Source: Campylobacter cuniculorum DSM 23162 = LMG 24588 (GTDB lineage: Bacteria; Campylobacterota; Campylobacteria; Campylobacterales; Campylobacteraceae). Taken from it: 64,000 nt of DNA. This document shows positions 15,730 through 24,132 of this stretch, piece by piece; the first letter of the stretch is position 1, and every line of letters starts with the position of its first letter. The notes below the pieces were generated by a model that ran no database searches, was not told the DNA's origin, and was given only the letters and a program-made list of their open reading frames with translations. The stretch spans positions 992,001 through 1,056,000 of the forward strand of contig NZ_CP020867.1 in NCBI RefSeq assembly GCF_002104335.1, read 5' to 3'. A program made the translations under genes and the position numbers.

Positions 15730-15873
15730 CTTAAAAAAGTTGAATAATAGAAAAACTATACCGCTAAAATCATTTTTTATTTTTTCAAAAAGATTGTCTT
15801 GTGGATATTTTTCTAAAACAATTTCAGCTTCTCTGCAAGCTCCCCATAAATATTTAAAATGTAAAACTTTCAT
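15718..15873 (-). CDS. Small protein of unknown function
   Basis: 51 codons starting MKVLHFKYLWGACREAEIVL, with a hydrophobic C-terminus (IVFLLFNFFKLKI). The ATG overlaps the stop of the 35-codon ORF upstream (ATGA), suggesting a two-gene unit like a toxin-antitoxin pair. I recognise no family. It overlaps the 3' end of the immunity gene on the other strand by 12 bases. The hydrophobic end could be an accidental extension after truncation of a longer gene. Confidence 0.4.
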   Translation of the reverse strand: MKVLHFKYLWGACREAEIVLEKYPQDNLFEKIKNDFSGIVFLLFNFFKLKI

Positions 15874-15977
15874 ACTTTTTTAATGCGGTTTTTAAAATCT
15901 TTTGTAAAAAGTTGAGGATAATCTTTTAATAAGGATTCTATTTTTAATAATTCATTATTTTCTAAAGAAAAATTCAT
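15870..15977 (-). CDS. Small protein of unknown function (35 aa)
   Basis: MNFSLENNELLKIESLLKDY, ending with a basic KNRIKKV. Acidic first half, basic end. It has AAGGAAT-like sequence upstream of the ATG (15975-15977 on this strand) and overlaps the next ORF by 4 bases. Size and coupling are reminiscent of an antitoxin gene preceding its toxin, but no recognisable DNA-binding or antitoxin motif is present. Confidence 0.4.
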   Translation of the reverse strand: MNFSLENNELLKIESLLKDYPQLFTKDFKNRIKKV

Positions 15978-16028
15978 TTTATTCCTTTTTTAATAAAATT
16001 ATAAGATTATTATATTATAACTATTTTA

Positions 16029-16089
16029 ATTTAGAGGGCTAACCTGCCAAAAGTTGCGGGGAACTCTTCAGTGAGAGGCTACTCTAAAT
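16029..16089. other. Compact structured element (three-stem potential), function unknown
   Basis: An 8-bp closing stem ATTTAGAG (16029-16036) / CTCTAAAT (16082-16089) encloses two hairpins: CCTGC (16043-16047) with GCGGG (16056-16060), and CTCT (16064-16067) with AGAG (16074-16077). The element is much richer in G+C than its surroundings. It contains no ORF. Either strand could be transcribed. I could not match it to a riboswitch, ribozyme, tRNA or tracrRNA from memory. Confidence 0.5.
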
Positions 16090-16125
16090 TTCCATTATGT
16101 TTTAAACTAAAAAATTTATTCTTTT

Positions 16126-16518
16126 TTATCCCAAAATATTTCTGCTTCTCTTTTTAGGTTTTGTTTCATTATCTTGTAAAATGTTTTGTTGAGAATTTTG
16201 TATCAGATTTTCTAATAAAGCATTAATTCTGTTTTCTGTATTTTTATTTTCTTGTTTTAATTCTGCAATGATTTCTTTATAAGATTTTTCTTTTTCTTCA
16301 AAAATTTCATTTATTGCTTGAAGTCTATAAAATTCCTTGTTTTGGTTTTCAAAGATATTTTCTTTATCCTTATAAGATTTCATTTCTTTTTCTAAAGAAT
16401 TTATCTCACTTTCTAATCTTATTTTGTTTTCATTGAGTTCTTGGTTTTCTGTTTTTAAATCATTTGAAATTTCTTCTTGTTTCTTAAAAAATCTTTTAAT
16501 CTTAAATTTTAAAATATT
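16126..16518 (-). pseudogene. 5'-truncated coiled-coil protein gene
   Basis: An open frame of about 130 codons with no ATG in its first third (first ATG at 16383); an in-frame TAA lies at 16519-16521. It is a continuous heptad-like coiled coil (for example ISNDLKTENQELNENKIRLE) ending in a basic tail KPKKRSRNILG. It looks like the C-terminal part of a larger plasmid- or phage-type protein (replication, partition or mobilisation), but I do not recognise which. A truncated translation product from 16383 (85 residues) is possible. Confidence 0.45.
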
Positions 16519-16615
16519 TTATAATGGTTTTTTTAAGCTTTTATTTTTAAATGAGTTAATTTTGAAAAAATTATAAGCTTATCTCTTAAATGAAAAATAA
16601 GCTTATATTTTGGAT

Positions 16616-16942
16616 TTAATAATCGTATTTTTGTCCAAGAAGTTTTCCTTCTCTATCGAAAAAAAGCTCCATTCTATTGCTAAGCTCAACTTCATAACCA
16701 TAAGCTTCATAATCAATATCGCGAACATAAACACCCGGATACATTTGATTGATAGTTTGCATAATTTTTGGGGGCAATCCATAATTATGTTGAGGATACG
16801 GAGCAGGTGGAGTTTGATTTGGCATATTTGCTGGTGTTTGTGGAGCAGGTGCTGGCATAACATTTGTTTGTGGAGTTAAATTTGACTCAACGGAAAAAGC
16901 AATGCAACTTAAGGCTAAAAGCATAAAAATTTTTGATTTCAT
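16616..16942 (-). CDS. Periplasmic protein with PepSY-like C-terminal domain
   Basis: 108 residues: a signal peptide (about 1-19), a proline-rich linker (about 25-55, QTPPAPYP) and a small domain with IMQTINQMYPGVYVRDIDYE and ELFFDREGKLLGQ. This is the strand pattern of PepSY-like / DUF2874-type periplasmic proteins such as C. jejuni Cj0200c. Such proteins are thought to bind other proteins or inhibit enzymes; no specific role can be inferred. It is monocistronic and divergent from the cytochrome / reductase pair. Confidence 0.7.
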   Translation of the reverse strand: MKSKIFMLLALSCIAFSVESNLTPQTNVMPAPAPQTPANMPNQTPPAPYPQHNYGLPPKIMQTINQMYPGVYVRDIDYEAYGYEVELSNRMELFFDREGKLLGQKYDY

Positions 16943-17292
16943 TTTTGACCTTTCATTAAAAATAATAATAAAAGTTTAAATTTATTTTGTGAAGTTTATG
17001 TGAATTTAATTCTTAATTGTTTTTTAAGCTTTATCGGATAAATAAAGCTTAAAAAATGTTTTAATTTTAAAGATATATTTTTATCAATTTGCCTTTAAAA
17101 CTCATTTAAAAAATACAAAATAAAAAACTTTATAATAGCTATAAAATAAGATTTTTATATTTTTAAAAATGATTTTTTTAGATGAATATTTTTAAGTTAA
17201 TATAAAATGATATTTTTCATTTATCTTTGATACATTTTAAATTTTTGTGTTATAATATTATTTAGTTTTTAAATTTTAAAAAGGATGAATAG
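16943..17292. other. Divergent intergenic region with a 15-bp perfect hairpin
   Basis: 350 bases of AT-rich DNA between divergent genes. It holds an inverted repeat (17020-17034 with 17042-17056, arms TTTTTTAAGCTTTAT, 7-base loop) and the promoter of the cytochrome gene (17251-17256). No open frame of note. Confidence 0.8.
17251..17256 (+). promoter_or_regulatory. -10 box for the cytochrome c / reductase operon
   Basis: TATAAT in TGTGTTATAATATT, 37 bases before the ATG at 17293, preceded by T-rich stretches about every 10 bases as in Campylobacter sigma-70 promoters. Confidence 0.65.
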
Positions 17293-17871
17293 ATGAAAAA
17301 AACATTGTTTTATTTTATTCTCGTATCTTTTTTATGGGGAAAAGAAAATCTAGTGTATAGTGATGAAGTTTTATCTCTCTACTCTCATCAAAACGACAAA
17401 AAGATTTCTGGAAGATTGCTTCCTACAAATGCTTTTGAAGTTTTAAAAGAAGAGGGTGATAAGGTTTTTATTAAAATAACCGGCTATGTTAATCCAAAGG
17501 CACCATCGGTAATTTATTATAATGATTATCAAAGGATTATCGTTGCAGCATTTTCTAAAAATACAAAGTTGGATTTTTCTCAAAAAACCGCTTCTAAAAG
17601 TGGCAAATGGGATAAAGTTAGCCTTGAAATTTGGGCGGATAAAAAGGAATTTGCAAAAGATAATCAAGCAATGTTAGCAAAAGCTAAAGAGCAATTTACA
17701 AATAATTGTGGAATTTGCCATGCTTTACACAGAGAAAAAGAATTTAATGCTAATGCTTGGCCGGCTATTTTTAAATCAATGGCAGACAGAACAGGAATCG
17801 AAAAAAAAGACAGATGGCTTGTCATTGAATATTTACAAAAAAATGCAAAAGACTTTAAAAAAGGAAAATAA
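17293..17871 (+). CDS. Periplasmic monohaem cytochrome c, partner of the molybdopterin reductase
   Basis: 192 residues: a signal peptide (about 1-16, FYFILVSFLWG), an N-terminal beta-rich domain and one CGICH motif near residue 140 (NNCGICHALH). It resembles C. jejuni Cj0265c, the electron donor encoded next to the TMAO/DMSO reductase Cj0264c. It is followed by the reductase gene after 1 base, with AAGGAAAATAAA as RBS. Predicted to pass electrons from the quinone pool or another donor to the reductase in the periplasm. Confidence 0.88.
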   Translation: MKKTLFYFILVSFLWGKENLVYSDEVLSLYSHQNDKKISGRLLPTNAFEVLKEEGDKVFIKITGYVNPKAPSVIYYNDYQRIIVAAFSKNTKLDFSQKTASKSGKWDKVSLEIWADKKEFAKDNQAMLAKAKEQFTNNCGICHALHREKEFNANAWPAIFKSMADRTGIEKKDRWLVIEYLQKNAKDFKKGK

Positions 17872-17872
17872 A

Positions 17873-20395
17873 ATGGGTTTAGACAGAAGAAAATTTTTAA
17901 AAATCGGTGCAAATTTAAGTATTGCCTTACCTTTAATGCCAAATATTATCCACGCAAAAGGTATTGAAGCTTCTAAGATAAATTCTGGTCTTGTAAAAAA
18001 TGGTTCAGTCATAACAGCGGCTCACTGGGGAATTTTAAAATTAAGTATAAAAGATGGAAAGATTGTTAAAAGTGAGCCTTGGGAAAAAGTTACAAATATG
18101 GACAATCCTTTGCAGCATTATACCGCTGATATGGTCTATAAATCTCGCATTAAGTATCCTTATGTCCGCAAATCCTATTTAGAAAATCCTGACAACCCAA
18201 AAACCGAACTTCGTGGCAAAGACGAATTTGTACGCGTAAGCTATGATGAAGCCATTAAACTGATTGCTAAAGAACTTAAAAAAACAAGAGAACAAAAAGG
18301 CACGCAAGCCATATTTGGCGGAAGTTATGGTTGGAAATCTAGCGGAAATATGCAAAATGCAAGAATCTTGTTGCATAGATTTTTAAATGTAACCGGTGGT
18401 TTTGTAGGTGTTAGCGGGGATTATTCTACGGGAGCTTCACAGGTTATAATGCCTTATGTTGTAGGCTCTATAGAAGTTTATGAACAGCAAACTTCTTGGG
18501 ATAATATTTTAAAGCATTCAAAATATGTGGTGATTTGGGGAGCTGACCCAATTTCTACTTTAAGGATTGCTTGGACAGCTAGCGACCAAAGGGGATTAGC
18601 TTATTTTGAAAAACTTAAAAAAAGCAAAATCAAAGTTATCTGCATCGATCCTATTAGAACTGATACTTGTAAATTTCTTAATGCAAAATGGATAGCACCT
18701 AAGCCAAATACTGATGTAGCTTTAATGATGGGTATGGCAAGCCATTTAATTGCTAAGCAAAAAGTTGATTATAATTTTTTAGAAACCTATACAACAGGGT
18801 TTGAACAATTTAAATCTTATCTTGAAGGCAAAGAAGATGGCATTAAAAAAGATGTTAAATGGGCGAGTCAAATTTGCGGTATAGAGGAGAAAACCATACG
18901 AGAATTAGCAGAAAATTTTTATGATAATCCTACAATGATTATGAGCGGTTGGGCTATGCAAAGGGCTCAACACGGCGAGCAACCTCACTGGATGCTTGTA
19001 ACACTTTGCTCTATGTTAGGACAAATCGGAACAAAAGGCGGTGGTTTTGGACTTAGTTATCATTATAGCAACGGAGGTGTGCCTACTTGCAAAGGCGGAG
19101 TAATAGGTGGTATCACCGCTTTAAGTGTGGGAATTTGGAAGAATGGCAAATTTAAGGGCTTGGCACAATCAAATAACGCAAGCGAGGGAGCTGAATGGTT
19201 GCAAAATGCAGCAAGCTATTCCTTTCCTTTAGCGAGAATTTCTGATGCCCTGCTCCACCCCGGAAAAACAATCGACCATAATGGTGAAAAAATCACTTAT
19301 CCAAATATAGATTTTATTTATTGGGTGGGTGGTAATCCTTTGGTGCATCATCAAGATACTAACACCTTGCTCAAAGCTTGGCGAAAACCACGAACTATTG
19401 TTGTCAATGAAATTTATTGGACACCAAGTGCAAAAATGGCAGATATTGTTATGCCTGCAACTTCTTCTTATGAAAGAGATGATATTACAATGAGTGGAGA
19501 CTATGCCAATATGCATATTGTGCCGATGAAACAAGCTGTTTTACCAGAGGGCGAAAGTAAAGATGATTATGAAATTTTTGCTGATATTTGTAAAGTCTAT
19601 GGTGAAAATGTTTTTAATGCCTACACACAAAACGGACTTAAAGCAAAAGATTTTATCAAAGAATATTATGAAAATGCTCTCAATCAAACAAAATCATTTG
19701 GAGAAGTTTTTGCAACTCCTATGCCAAGTTTTGAAGAATTTTGGGCAAAAAATGAACCTATAACTTTTCAAGCTCCTAATGAAAATGTAGAATATATACG
19801 TTTTGCAGATTTTATTGAAGACCCTATACTTAACACTCTTGGCACAGATTCTGGACTTATAGAAATTTATTCTCAATCTATAGCAAAATATAATTATGAT
19901 GATTGTAAAGCACATCCAACTTGGTTTGAACCTATCGAATGGCTTGGAAATGCAAGTAAAGAGGCACCTTTTCATCTTCTAACAAATCATCCTGCTAATA
20001 GACTTCATTCTCAAATGTGCCACACTTCATTAAGGGAAAAATATGCCGTAAAGGGCAGAGAACCTATACTCATAAATAAAAAAGATGCTAGTAAATTAGG
20101 CATCAAAAATGGTGATATTGTTCGTGTGTTTAACAAAAGAGGCGAAGTCTTAGCAGGAGCTGTTGTGAGTGATGATATCTTAGAAGGTGTCGTAAGACTT
20201 TGTGAAGGCGGTTGGTATGACCCCGATGAAAAAGGACTTTGCAAATATGGCAGTGCTAATGTTTTAACCTTAGATATGCCTACCTCGAAACTTGCTAATG
20301 GCAATATTGCTCATACAGGACTTGTTAATATAGAAAAATATAAAGGAGATTTGCCTTTAGTTACTGCTTTTAAATCTCCAAAAGGTGCATTATAA
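17873..20395 (+). CDS. Tat-exported molybdopterin S-/N-oxide reductase (TorA/BisC/DMSO reductase family)
   Basis: 840 residues from ATG 17873 (a longer frame from 17708 overlaps the cytochrome gene and would bury the signal). The N-terminus MGLDRRKFLKIGANLSIALP is a twin-arginine signal. The DMSO-reductase family signatures include YGWKSSGNMQNA (Trp154) and GDYSTGAS, where Ser185 should coordinate molybdenum; this places it with Ser-ligated periplasmic TMAO/DMSO/biotin sulfoxide reductases. Late motifs are HLLTNHPANRLHSQ and NKRGEV. C. jejuni Cj0264c is the expected orthologue, but it lies elsewhere in that genome. Substrate (TMAO, DMSO or methionine sulfoxide) is not readable. Confidence 0.93.
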   Translation: MGLDRRKFLKIGANLSIALPLMPNIIHAKGIEASKINSGLVKNGSVITAAHWGILKLSIKDGKIVKSEPWEKVTNMDNPLQHYTADMVYKSRIKYPYVRKSYLENPDNPKTELRGKDEFVRVSYDEAIKLIAKELKKTREQKGTQAIFGGSYGWKSSGNMQNARILLHRFLNVTGGFVGVSGDYSTGASQVIMPYVVGSIEVYEQQTSWDNILKHSKYVVIWGADPISTLRIAWTASDQRGLAYFEKLKKSKIKVICIDPIRTDTCKFLNAKWIAPKPNTDVALMMGMASHLIAKQKVDYNFLETYTTGFEQFKSYLEGKEDGIKKDVKWASQICGIEEKTIRELAENFYDNPTMIMSGWAMQRAQHGEQPHWMLVTLCSMLGQIGTKGGGFGLSYHYSNGGVPTCKGGVIGGITALSVGIWKNGKFKGLAQSNNASEGAEWLQNAASYSFPLARISDALLHPGKTIDHNGEKITYPNIDFIYWVGGNPLVHHQDTNTLLKAWRKPRTIVVNEIYWTPSAKMADIVMPATSSYERDDITMSGDYANMHIVPMKQAVLPEGESKDDYEIFADICKVYGENVFNAYTQNGLKAKDFIKEYYENALNQTKSFGEVFATPMPSFEEFWAKNEPITFQAPNENVEYIRFADFIEDPILNTLGTDSGLIEIYSQSIAKYNYDDCKAHPTWFEPIEWLGNASKEAPFHLLTNHPANRLHSQMCHTSLREKYAVKGREPILINKKDASKLGIKNGDIVRVFNKRGEVLAGAVVSDDILEGVVRLCEGGWYDPDEKGLCKYGSANVLTLDMPTSKLANGNIAHTGLVNIEKYKGDLPLVTAFKSPKGAL

Positions 20396-20398
20396 ATT

Positions 20399-20420
20399 TA
20401 GAAAGCTTTCGGGCTTTCTA
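20399..20420 (+). terminator. Hairpin after the reductase gene
   Basis: TAGAAAGC (20399-20406) pairs with GCTTTCTA (20413-20420), loop TTTCGG. It starts 3 bases after the stop codon. No T-run follows, so it may be a weak terminator or a 3'-end stabilising stem. Confidence 0.5.
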
Positions 20421-20536
20421 CTGATGAGTCCTATAAAGTATTTAATTTTCTTAATTTAAAATAAAAAATTAATATAAAACTCATATTCTATCAGTAATTC
20501 TTAATAAAAAATATATTTTATCTACAATATCAAAAT

Positions 20537-21346
20537 TTAAATAAAATCCGCAATTTTAGAACCAAATTTGAGATTTTGCCCGTTTTTTATCTTAAAATTT
20601 AAACAAGCTTTTTGTGCGATTAAAACTATGGTTGAGCCTAATTCAAAATATCCTAATTCCTCACCCTTTTTGAGTTTTAAATTTTCATAAACACGACTAA
20701 AATCATGGGAAGTTTTAGCATTAGTTTGAATGCTTTCATCAAAATGAAAACGCATTTTGCCCACATTTTGTGCTCCAACAAAAACAAGCCAAAAGATAAA
20801 ACCTTTTGCACTTTTACATTTTAAACTCACTCTTTCATTTTTTGTGTAAAGATTAGGAATTTTTTTCAAATACTTTTCACTCACACTATAAAGAGCTCCC
20901 CTCGTATAAACAGCTCGTAAAATCTCTAAATCACAAGGAGCATGATAGCGGTGATAATCTTTAGGTGAAAGATAGATATTGACATAATCAAGCCCTTTTT
21001 CAAGCTCTTTTTTTTCAAAATTTTCTCTTAAAAGCTCTTCTAAACTATAAGTATATCCTTTAATGCTAAAAGCAAATTGTTCATTTTCAGCTAAAAAAGC
21101 TTGTCCGCTTTGTAAAATCTTGCCATCGCTTGGACTTATAAAACCATCATCAAGTTTGCGATTTTTTTGCAAACTTCGTGTAAAAAGTGCATTGAGACTT
21201 TCATATTCATTAGGATTTTTAAATTCACCCATGTCGATTTTAAAATATTTTACATAATTTTGATTGATAAAATCTTGCAAGGGTTTAAAAAATTTATACC
21301 GAGCTAAGAGTCCAAAAAGTCTTGAGCTTTGATTTGAAAAACTCAT
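20537..21346 (-). CDS. psd: Phosphatidylserine decarboxylase proenzyme
   Basis: Inner-membrane pyruvoyl enzyme that converts phosphatidylserine to phosphatidylethanolamine. The 269-residue length is normal. The self-cleavage motif LGST (in GYFELGSTIVLIA, about residues 229-241) yields the pyruvoyl-bearing alpha chain. Other family segments are FTRSLQKNRKLDD, SPSDGKI and YLSPKDYHRYHAPCD, with the catalytic His. The start overlaps the stop of the metallophosphoesterase gene by 4 bases. It lies convergent to the reductase gene, on the far side of the accessory region. Confidence 0.95.
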   Translation of the reverse strand: MSFSNQSSRLFGLLARYKFFKPLQDFINQNYVKYFKIDMGEFKNPNEYESLNALFTRSLQKNRKLDDGFISPSDGKILQSGQAFLAENEQFAFSIKGYTYSLEELLRENFEKKELEKGLDYVNIYLSPKDYHRYHAPCDLEILRAVYTRGALYSVSEKYLKKIPNLYTKNERVSLKCKSAKGFIFWLVFVGAQNVGKMRFHFDESIQTNAKTSHDFSRVYENLKLKKGEELGYFELGSTIVLIAQKACLNFKIKNGQNLKFGSKIADFI

Positions 21347-22470
21347 TTTTGTGCTTTTAAATTTAAAATTGCAATTTCACTTTGAGCAAAAACGCGTATG
21401 CTAGGTCCCCAAAATCCAGCTCCAGTGCTGACAAAAAGCTTAGTTTTATGATTTAATTCATACAATCCTTTAAGAAAACCTTGATTGATTTTAACTAAAA
21501 ACATAAATGGAAAAACCTGTCCCCCATGTGTATGTCCGCTTAAAATCAAATCAAAATCACTCAAATCATAAAGCAAGGCTGTTTTAGGTTGATGAGCAAG
21601 TAAAATACTTGGTTTAGAAGTGTTTAAATCCACTTTAACCCTTGCTAAATCGGGAGCTAAAATCCCTTTTTGCAAACCCGCTAAATCACCCAAACCAGCA
21701 ATATTTATAAAACCTAAATCCATGTTTTGATTGAGCAAGATGTGCATTTTGGTATTATTTTTTAATGTTTGTAAAATTTCATTGATACCATGATAATACT
21801 CATGATTTCCGGGAACATAGAAAACTCCATATTTAGACTTAAAATCATCAATTTTTGAAATATAATTTTCAAAAATTGATGATTTTGTATCCACCAAATC
21901 ACCTACAATCATTATCATATCAGGATCTTGCTGATTGACTTTAACAATGAGTTTTTCTAAAAAACCTTCATGTAAATTCTTACCCAAATGAATGTCAGTT
22001 AGCACAGCGATTTTTAAATCTTGCTCAAGTCCGGAAATATTAATATCCAAAGTTTTAATTTCAGGGACTTTAATGGCATTATTGATGCTCACATAAGTGA
22101 AAAAGACCCCTAAAGCAACCAAAAATAAATTTGAAACAATTTGTAAAGATATGTAAGGTTTTTTATATTTACCTAATAAAAGCAAAATGAGTCTTATAAT
22201 ATCAAGGATTAAGGTCATAAAAAATAAACAATAAGTCGGTGCATAAAGCATAGATAAAAAAGAGTAAATTTCATCATTTAAAAGCTCTAAGGTATTGCCA
22301 CGAATGAGTAAAAAAGATGCTTGAATGACAGAAAGTAAAAATAAAACAAATATAAAAAATTTATGGAAGTATTTAAAAATGATAAGTTTTTTAATCAATC
22401 TTTTATAAATATAAACATTAGCCAAGATAAAAATCAATGAACTGATAAGGGAAAACAATAAAAATACCAT
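21343..22470 (-). CDS. Membrane-anchored metallophosphoesterase
   Basis: 375 residues from ATG 22470; a longer frame (22578) would overlap the gltX start. About four or five N-terminal membrane helices (1-150) precede a calcineurin-like phosphoesterase domain with the metal motifs LTDIHLGK, GDLVD, VPGNHEYYHG and SGHTHGGQVFP. This is the YkuE/YaeI type, thought to act on lipids such as UDP-diacylglucosamine or phospholipids. It equals C. jejuni Cj0846 and is translationally coupled to psd, suggesting an envelope lipid role. The -10-like TATAAT lies only 6 bases before the ATG, so the mRNA may be leaderless. Confidence 0.9.
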   Translation of the reverse strand: MVFLLFSLISSLIFILANVYIYKRLIKKLIIFKYFHKFFIFVLFLLSVIQASFLLIRGNTLELLNDEIYSFLSMLYAPTYCLFFMTLILDIIRLILLLLGKYKKPYISLQIVSNLFLVALGVFFTYVSINNAIKVPEIKTLDINISGLEQDLKIAVLTDIHLGKNLHEGFLEKLIVKVNQQDPDMIMIVGDLVDTKSSIFENYISKIDDFKSKYGVFYVPGNHEYYHGINEILQTLKNNTKMHILLNQNMDLGFINIAGLGDLAGLQKGILAPDLARVKVDLNTSKPSILLAHQPKTALLYDLSDFDLILSGHTHGGQVFPFMFLVKINQGFLKGLYELNHKTKLFVSTGAGFWGPSIRVFAQSEIAILNLKAQK

Positions 22471-22476
22471 AAGATA

Positions 22477-22482
22477 ATTATA
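22477..22482 (-). promoter_or_regulatory. Putative -10 box for the phosphoesterase-psd operon
   Basis: TATAAT on the minus strand with six bases between it and the A of the ATG (22470). If used, transcription would start at or next to the start codon. Confidence 0.45.
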
Positions 22483-22518
22483 GCAAGTAAAATTAAATGT
22501 TCGTATATTTTTTTTTGT

Positions 22519-22524
22519 TATAAT
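22519..22524 (+). promoter_or_regulatory. -10 box for gltX
   Basis: TATAAT in TTTGTTATAATTGTG after a T-rich stretch, 29 bases before the gltX ATG. Confidence 0.65.
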
Positions 22525-22553
22525 TGTGTTTTTAAAATTTAAAAGGTTTTTTA

Positions 22554-23849
22554 ATGTATCGTTTTGCACCCTCTCCAACAGGAGATATGCACATAGGAAA
22601 TTTAAGGGCGGCTTTGTTTAATTATATTTGTTCTAAACAAGAAAATACAGACTTTATCTTGCGTATAGAAGATACAGACAAAGCAAGAAATATTGAAGGA
22701 AAAGAAGAGGAAATCAAAGAGCTTTTAAGGCTTTTTGGTATAGAATGGCAACATTTTTATATACAAAGTGAAAATTTAAAATTTCATCGTCAAATGGCGT
22801 TAAAACTTTTGAGTGAAAAAAAGGCTTTTGCGTGTTTTTGCACTGAAGAAGAATTAGCAAGAAAAAAAGAAGAGGCTAAGAAAAAAGGTGTAGCTTATAG
22901 CTATGATGGGACTTGTGAAAATTTAAGCGATGCGGCAGTTTTAAATAATGAAAAACCCTTTGTCATTCGTATTAAAAGACCGCAAAAAACCATTCGATTT
23001 AGTGATTTTATTAAAGGTGAGCTTTCTTTTGAACCTCAAAATTTAGATTCTTTTGTGATTATGAGAGCGGATAAAACCCCAACTTATAATTTTGCTTGTG
23101 CTATTGATGATATGCTTGAAAATATTACTTGCATCATACGCGGAGAGGATCATACTTCAAACACTCCAAAACAAGAACACATTCGCCAAAGTTTAGGATA
23201 TGAACAAAAAATGAGCTATGCCCATTTACCCATCATTCTTAATGAATCTGGGGTAAAGATGAGTAAAAGAGAAGCTCATTCGAGTGTGAAATGGCTTTTA
23301 GAAAATGGAATTTTACCTGAAGCGATTATAAATTATCTTATTATGTTAGGAAATAAAACTCCTTGTGAAATTTTTACTTTAGAAGAAGCTTTATCGTGGT
23401 TTGAGCTTAAAAAAATTTCTAAGGCTCCTGCGAAATTTGATTTAAAAAAACTCTTGCAAATCAATAGAGAACACATCAAAAAATTGAGTGATGAAAGATT
23501 AAATTCGCTTTTAGGTTTCGAAAAAGATTTGAGTGCTTTAGCCAAATTTTATACTCAAGAAGCAAGCACTCTGAATGAAATCAAAGAAAAATTAAAACAA
23601 ATTTTTACTCCAAAAGATTTTAAAGAATTTAAAAATGAATGTGAGCTTTTAAAGGCGATACTTAAGGACTATAATGCAGAGGAAAACTATGAAAATTTTA
23701 AAAAAAATTTAATGCAAAAAACAGGGCTTAAGGGTAAGAATTTCTTTATGCCTTTAAGGCTTATTTTAACAGGCAGGACACATGGACCCGAACTGAGTGA
23801 TTTATATCCACTTATAAAGCCTTTTATCAATGATTTAGCAAGGATTTAA
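22554..23849 (+). CDS. gltX: Glutamyl-tRNA synthetase (one of the two GltX types)
   Basis: Class I aminoacyl-tRNA synthetase, 431 residues. The HIGH motif is HIGN in [17 protein letters not shown] (about 7-23), and the KMSKS loop is VKMSKREAH (about residue 233). Campylobacters carry two gltX genes; position matches C. jejuni Cj0845c. One of the pair charges tRNA-Gln with Glu for amidation in epsilonproteobacteria; which one this is cannot be read here. It heads a plus-strand group with the YggT protein and slt. Confidence 0.95.
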   Translation: MYRFAPSPTGDMHIGNLRAALFNYICSKQENTDFILRIEDTDKARNIEGKEEEIKELLRLFGIEWQHFYIQSENLKFHRQMALKLLSEKKAFACFCTEEELARKKEEAKKKGVAYSYDGTCENLSDAAVLNNEKPFVIRIKRPQKTIRFSDFIKGELSFEPQNLDSFVIMRADKTPTYNFACAIDDMLENITCIIRGEDHTSNTPKQEHIRQSLGYEQKMSYAHLPIILNESGVKMSKREAHSSVKWLLENGILPEAIINYLIMLGNKTPCEIFTLEEALSWFELKKISKAPAKFDLKKLLQINREHIKKLSDERLNSLLGFEKDLSALAKFYTQEASTLNEIKEKLKQIFTPKDFKEFKNECELLKAILKDYNAEENYENFKKNLMQKTGLKGKNFFMPLRLILTGRTHGPELSDLYPLIKPFINDLARI

Positions 23850-23850
23850 T

Positions 23851-24132
23851 ATGTTACTTGATTCTTTAATTTTTTCAATTGTTTCTATCATACAAATCAT
23901 TATTACAATTTACACTTGGATTATTGTCATCACCGCTCTTTTAAGTTGGGTGAATCCGGACCCTTATAATCCCATAGTGCAAATTTTATATAAACTTAGT
24001 GCTCCCGCTTATGAGCTTGTTCGTAAAATTCCAACGCGTATAGGCAATATAGACTTAGCTCCTTTAATTATCATTTTAATTTTGCAATTTATCAGTATTT
24101 TTCTTGGGAGACTTGTGGGGAGTTTATTATGA
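23851..24132 (+). CDS. YggT-family membrane protein
   Basis: 93 residues with two membrane segments (about 6-30 and 68-90) flanking the family core WVNPDPYNPIVQILYKLSAP. This is the YggT/YlmG fold, linked to osmotic tolerance, division-site or lipid domain organisation in other bacteria. It starts 1 base after gltX and overlaps slt by 4 bases. It corresponds in position to C. jejuni Cj0844c. Confidence 0.88.
   Translation: MLLDSLIFSIVSIIQIIITIYTWIIVITALLSWVNPDPYNPIVQILYKLSAPAYELVRKIPTRIGNIDLAPLIIILILQFISIFLGRLVGSLL

Noticed and set aside
16029-16089. Structured element as a tRNA or Cas9 tracrRNA
   Set aside because: No acceptor stem/T-loop consensus and no anticodon arm of the right size; no cas genes or repeats in the window.
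17708-17872. Upstream in-frame extension of the molybdopterin reductase
   Set aside because: It overlaps the cytochrome c gene completely and would place the twin-arginine signal 56 residues inside the protein; ATG 17873 has a good RBS.
22471-22578. Longer N-terminus for the metallophosphoesterase
   Set aside because: It would overlap the gltX start and promoter and adds a polar segment before the membrane helices.
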